Assembly (NCBI GenBank): GCA_030597505.1
Contig: JAUVRS010000079.1
Span: 1 to 9,385 of the forward strand
Reading direction: 5' to 3'
Origin: Desulfobacteraceae bacterium
Lineage (GTDB): Bacteria; Desulfobacterota; DSM-4660; Desulfatiglandales; Desulfatiglandaceae
Length of the DNA: 9,385 nt
The number at the start of each line of letters is the position of its first letter. The stretch's first letter is position 1. This document shows positions 6,465 through 9,385 of the stretch, in pieces. The position numbers and the translations under genes are program-made. The notes under the pieces are model-generated. The model was not told the DNA's origin and did not search any database. It saw only the letters and a program-made list of their open reading frames with translations.

Positions 6465-7553
6465 ATGCAATTCATCAAGCCCGGAATCAACATTGATTTT
6501 CTCGGCAGACGAAAAATCGCTTTTTGCTTTTCCGCCCTTATGATTATCGGGACAATTGTCCTTCTTATATGGAGGGGCGGGCCCAATTATGGTGTTGATT
6601 TTTCCGGGGGCGTCATGGTCCAGATCCAACTGTCTGAAAAACGGAGTGCGGCTGATATAAAGAGGGCCTTGAGGTCGGTTCAGCTGCAAGACAGCATTGT
6701 CCAGGAGTTCGGAGAGGAAGGACAGTTTGAATATATGATCCGGATCAGGCAGAAGGAAGTCCAACTGGCCGGTCTGAGCGACAAGATCGAGAAGGCCCTG
6801 GTCACTGAATTTGGAAAAGGCGTGGACATGAGAAGAGTGGAGATGGTTGGGCCCAAAGTGGGGAAGGACTTGAGAGAAAAGGCCCTGTTTGCCATTTTTT
6901 ATGCTATTCTATTTATTGCAATATATATTTCCGGTCGGTTTGAGCTAAAATGGTTGATGAGTATTATAATGGCCTTGTCTCTGGCCATGGTGGTCTATTT
7001 AGCGTCTACCCTTGGCATGAGTGTCACCTGGCTCATAGTAATAGCTTTGCTCGTGACCCTTGGCCTGTGCTTTCTGTTGAAATTGAAGTATGCGCTGGGT
7101 GCAATTATTGCGCTGATCCATGATGTTACCATAACGATCGGGGCTTTTGCTCTGACGGAAAGGGAGATATCTCTCTCGATCATTGCCGCCATTCTTACCA
7201 TCGTTGGGTATTCATTGAACGACACCATCGTCGTCTTTGACAGAATCCGTGAGAACCTGAGACGTTTCAGAAAACGTTCATTTGAAGAGACCATGAACAC
7301 GAGCATCAATGAGACTCTCAGTCGTACCATCCTGACCTCCGCAACCACCCTGATCGTTATCGTGGCCCTTTTTGTCTTGGGCGGCGGCGTAATCCATGAT
7401 TTTGCGTTTGCAATAATGATCGGCGTTATCGTAGGAACTTATTCCTCCATTTTTGTGGCAAGCCCGATCCTTTTAATCTGGGAAGGGAAGTATAGTGAAA
7501 AGATCAAAGATAAGGCATTTCTTAACAAGCAGTTTGCAAAACCAAGGGCATAA
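6465..7553 (+). CDS. secF: protein translocase subunit SecF with an extra two-helix insertion
   Basis: SecF is the second half of the proton-driven SecDF complex in the inner membrane. The product has 362 residues, about 40 to 50 more than most SecF proteins. Helix 1 is at about 18-37, followed by the family signature GVDFSGG (43-49) and a periplasmic domain to about 135. Helix 2 is at about 140-157. The standard protein goes from RFE almost directly to YALGAI. Here about 44 residues (163-206), containing two strongly hydrophobic stretches (about 164-181 and 188-205), are inserted. After this come LKYALGAIIALIHDV (207-221), VGYSLNDTIVVFDRIRENLR (247-266), with the conserved Asn-Asp pair and arginines, and two final helices (about 288-306 and 314-338). 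The reading frame stays open and hydrophobic, so this is not a frameshift. I recall similar enlarged SecF proteins in deltaproteobacteria but could not check this. Confidence 0.95.
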   Translation: MQFIKPGINIDFLGRRKIAFCFSALMIIGTIVLLIWRGGPNYGVDFSGGVMVQIQLSEKRSAADIKRALRSVQLQDSIVQEFGEEGQFEYMIRIRQKEVQLAGLSDKIEKALVTEFGKGVDMRRVEMVGPKVGKDLREKALFAIFYAILFIAIYISGRFELKWLMSIIMALSLAMVVYLASTLGMSVTWLIVIALLVTLGLCFLLKLKYALGAIIALIHDVTITIGAFALTEREISLSIIAAILTIVGYSLNDTIVVFDRIRENLRRFRKRSFEETMNTSINETLSRTILTSATTLIVIVALFVLGGGVIHDFAFAIMIGVIVGTYSSIFVASPILLIWEGKYSEKIKDKAFLNKQFAKPRA

Positions 7554-7611
7554 GCCGATACAAATTTTTGATCTTCGAATCGTCAATCCCTAATCGATCG
7601 AGTGCTAACGA

Positions 7612-9385
7612 TTGCTGACAAGGCGAAGGAAAAAACCAGTATATCGAAGACTGGCCTTTTGGATGACAATCCTCCTGCTAGTCATTGTTGTGGCGGTGGG
7701 CTGGTATCTCTTTTCCGGTATTAATGTTCCCCTCTCCCCCAAATTTGACCATATCCTTTTTTCTGTAAATGGTAAGTCTCAAGAGATCTTCTCAGGGGAA
7801 ACCCTCACTCTTCATCCCAGGGACAGGGTCAAAATTCTCAAGATGTCCGCAAGCATCTTCTTTGATTTGGGTGTCCGCAACGTCAAAGTTTTGAAGACTT
7901 CAACAGACATTCTTTTCAATTTTGGCTTCCGGTTGGTATCAGAACATCTGGATGTGAACGCCCTCAGATACAAGGAAATTGTCGTTTCGGCCCTTTTACC
8001 AAACCAGAACATTTTTGAGCATTACAAGTTCCGGGTTGAGATAAAATACCATAATCAGGGCCTGGGGTATATGATCTTGGATGTGAGACCGCTTCCCGCG
8101 GACTGGCTTGACAAGGCCAACAGGACTATCAACAAGGAGCAGAGAATAGCTATCCTCAGGCGTGCGGTTGATATGTTTCCCAAGAATGCCGGGCTTGAAA
8201 GGGGGCTCCTTCGAGAATATAAATCTGTCGGTCATTTGGATAAAGCCATAGAGATGCTCGAAAAAAAGGCCGGGAAAAAACCAGACAAAAAAATACTTAC
8301 AGAACTTCTTGGCATTTATACGGCCACCAAGGCAACGGACGGAAAAATATCGGTCCTAAAAAGGCTTGTAAACCTGGACCCGGAAGATCTGGAAACGAGG
8401 CTCCAACTGGCAGAGCTCCTGGAAAAACAAGGGAAATTTGGAGAAGCTGCAAAAGAATATGAGGCCTTGGTCAAGCGGTTGCACGAGAAGGATAGGCTGC
8501 CGGTTTACGAACGGTTGGGATACCTTCATACAGAGACAGGCCAGCTGAAAAAGGCCATTTCCAATTATTTGGCTGCTGCAAACATGGATAAAGAAGATGC
8601 CAATATATATTACAATCTCTCTTATCTCTATGAAAAAACGGGTCAGAAAAAAGAGGCGGAAAAATATCTGGAAAAGGGGGTGGCGCTGAGAACAGAGGAC
8701 CTGGAAGGTCGGATAAAGCTGGCAAAGAGCCTTATGGGCAAAGGGAGGAGGGGCGAGGCCGAGAGATACCTGTCGGAGGTCTTAGAAGAGAAGCCGGACT
8801 CCCTCAAGGCCCTCATGTTGATGGCCAAGGTGTTGGAAAAAGGTGGCAATAAAGAAAGACTCAAAGAAATCTATGAGAAGATTCTTTCCCTGGATCCAAA
8901 AAACGAGACCATCATCTACAATATGGGTATACTCGAATATGAAGACGGAAACTTGAAAGGATCTTTGTCCTATCTGACAAAATATATCAAATTGCACCCA
9001 AAGGACGCGGCTGTCAGAGAAATCCTGTTCGATATCTATATGAGGCAGGGGGATCAAAAAACGACCTTTAGACAAGCACAGATCCTTGTTGACCTGAAGC
9101 CAAGGGAACTGGATCTCTATGATTTTATCTTTGAATACCTTAAGGGGCAGGGTGATTATGAAACGATGATTCCCATTATGGAAAAAGGTGTCCAAGCAAA
9201 CCCAAAACAGGTGATCATCAGAGAGTACCTGACGGTAGCCTATCTCAAGACAGGAAAGGAAGATCTGGCGATAAAACAACTCGAGGGGATGCACAGGCTT
9301 CGGCCAAAGGATATGGACCTCTTGCTCAACCTGGCAAGGCTCCAGGATAAACGAAACCTGCGTGAGGCGGCCCTCAAAACATACA
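7612..9385 (+). CDS. membrane-anchored TPR-repeat protein (partial, runs off the window)
   Basis: The frame is open without a stop from just after the TAA at 7606 to the window end, giving 591 visible residues. Residues 4-13 (RRRKKPVYRR) are basic and are followed by one membrane helix at about 14-34, so the rest should face the periplasm. Residues about 35-190 form a region I do not recognise. From about 193 onwards it is a TPR solenoid. Units near 193, 227 and 260 are slightly irregular, and from 296 the units repeat every 34 residues exactly (296, 330, 364, 398, 432, 466, 500, 534, 568). Each has the usual small and aromatic positions and often ends D/P-rich, for example LDPKN. TPR proteins bind other proteins; no enzyme motif is visible. 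The TTG at 7612 is chosen because it keeps the basic residues before the helix. It has only a weak GAG upstream, and ATG 7663 is the alternative. It lies 58 bases after secF in the same direction, so cotranscription is possible. Confidence 0.85.
   Translation, partial: MLTRRRKKPVYRRLAFWMTILLLVIVVAVGWYLFSGINVPLSPKFDHILFSVNGKSQEIFSGETLTLHPRDRVKILKMSASIFFDLGVRNVKVLKTSTDILFNFGFRLVSEHLDVNALRYKEIVVSALLPNQNIFEHYKFRVEIKYHNQGLGYMILDVRPLPADWLDKANRTINKEQRIAILRRAVDMFPKNAGLERGLLREYKSVGHLDKAIEMLEKKAGKKPDKKILTELLGIYTATKATDGKISVLKRLVNLDPEDLETRLQLAELLEKQGKFGEAAKEYEALVKRLHEKDRLPVYERLGYLHTETGQLKKAISNYLAAANMDKEDANIYYNLSYLYEKTGQKKEAEKYLEKGVALRTEDLEGRIKLAKSLMGKGRRGEAERYLSEVLEEKPDSLKALMLMAKVLEKGGNKERLKEIYEKILSLDPKNETIIYNMGILEYEDGNLKGSLSYLTKYIKLHPKDAAVREILFDIYMRQGDQKTTFRQAQILVDLKPRELDLYDFIFEYLKGQGDYETMIPIMEKGVQANPKQVIIREYLTVAYLKTGKEDLAIKQLEGMHRLRPKDMDLLLNLARLQDKRNLREAALKTY

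Noticed and set aside
6333..6764. 143-codon minus-strand frame across the secD-secF gap
   Set aside because: Most of it is opposite secF, it has no recognised motif, and no promoter or ribosome binding site was evident.
7568..7596. Possible promoter between secF and the TPR gene (TTGATC, 17 bases, TAATCG)
   Set aside because: The -10 matches the consensus at only two of six positions and the spacing match alone is weak. Readthrough from the secF operon is the simpler view.
7579..7613. Inverted repeat AATCGT/ACGATT overlapping the proposed TTG start of the TPR gene
   Set aside because: It is only six AT-rich base pairs with a loop over 20 bases, which is within chance expectation.
8782..9294. 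170-codon minus-strand frame opposite the TPR gene
   Set aside because: The plus-strand frame shows exact 34-residue TPR periodicity here, so the minus-strand frame is a shadow.

Overview
The window looks like an ordinary chromosomal housekeeping region of a Gram-negative bacterium. The order queA-tgt-yajC-secD-secF is the classic proteobacterial arrangement, and SecD and SecF are separate proteins rather than fused. My best guess is a deltaproteobacterium (Desulfobacterota). This rests on remembered similarity, mainly the enlarged SecF, and on promoter style, so it is an inference. I see no mobile elements, CRISPR arrays, tRNA or rRNA genes, or signs of recent transfer.

Layout: argS (arginyl-tRNA synthetase) occupies the left on the minus strand, with perhaps the first codons of a following minus-strand gene at the extreme left edge. 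A divergent gap of about 350 bases (1704-2058) follows. It holds a strong-looking promoter (P1), then a hairpin plus T8 tract only about 20 bases past the predicted start, then a second good promoter (P2) directly in front of queA. To the right, on the plus strand, lie queA, tgt, yajC, secD and secF, and then a large membrane-anchored tetratricopeptide-repeat (TPR) protein that runs off the right edge. Gaps between the plus-strand genes are 21 to 121 bases. None contains a convincing terminator, so one operon is plausible.

How the genes work together: QueA and Tgt act in queuosine modification of GUN-anticodon tRNAs. Tgt inserts preQ1 in place of guanine 34, and QueA converts it to epoxyqueuosine. 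YajC, SecD and SecF form the accessory complex of the SecYEG translocon, where SecDF uses the proton motive force to pull exported proteins outward. The TPR protein has a positively charged N-terminus, one membrane helix, an unrecognised region of about 150 residues, and an almost perfect 34-residue solenoid. It probably faces the periplasm and its role is unknown.

No clearly new biological system is visible. The points most worth a second look are the roughly 60-nt promoter-terminator unit between argS and queA, the extra two-helix insertion in SecF, the nearly leaderless start of queA, and the unassigned TPR protein.
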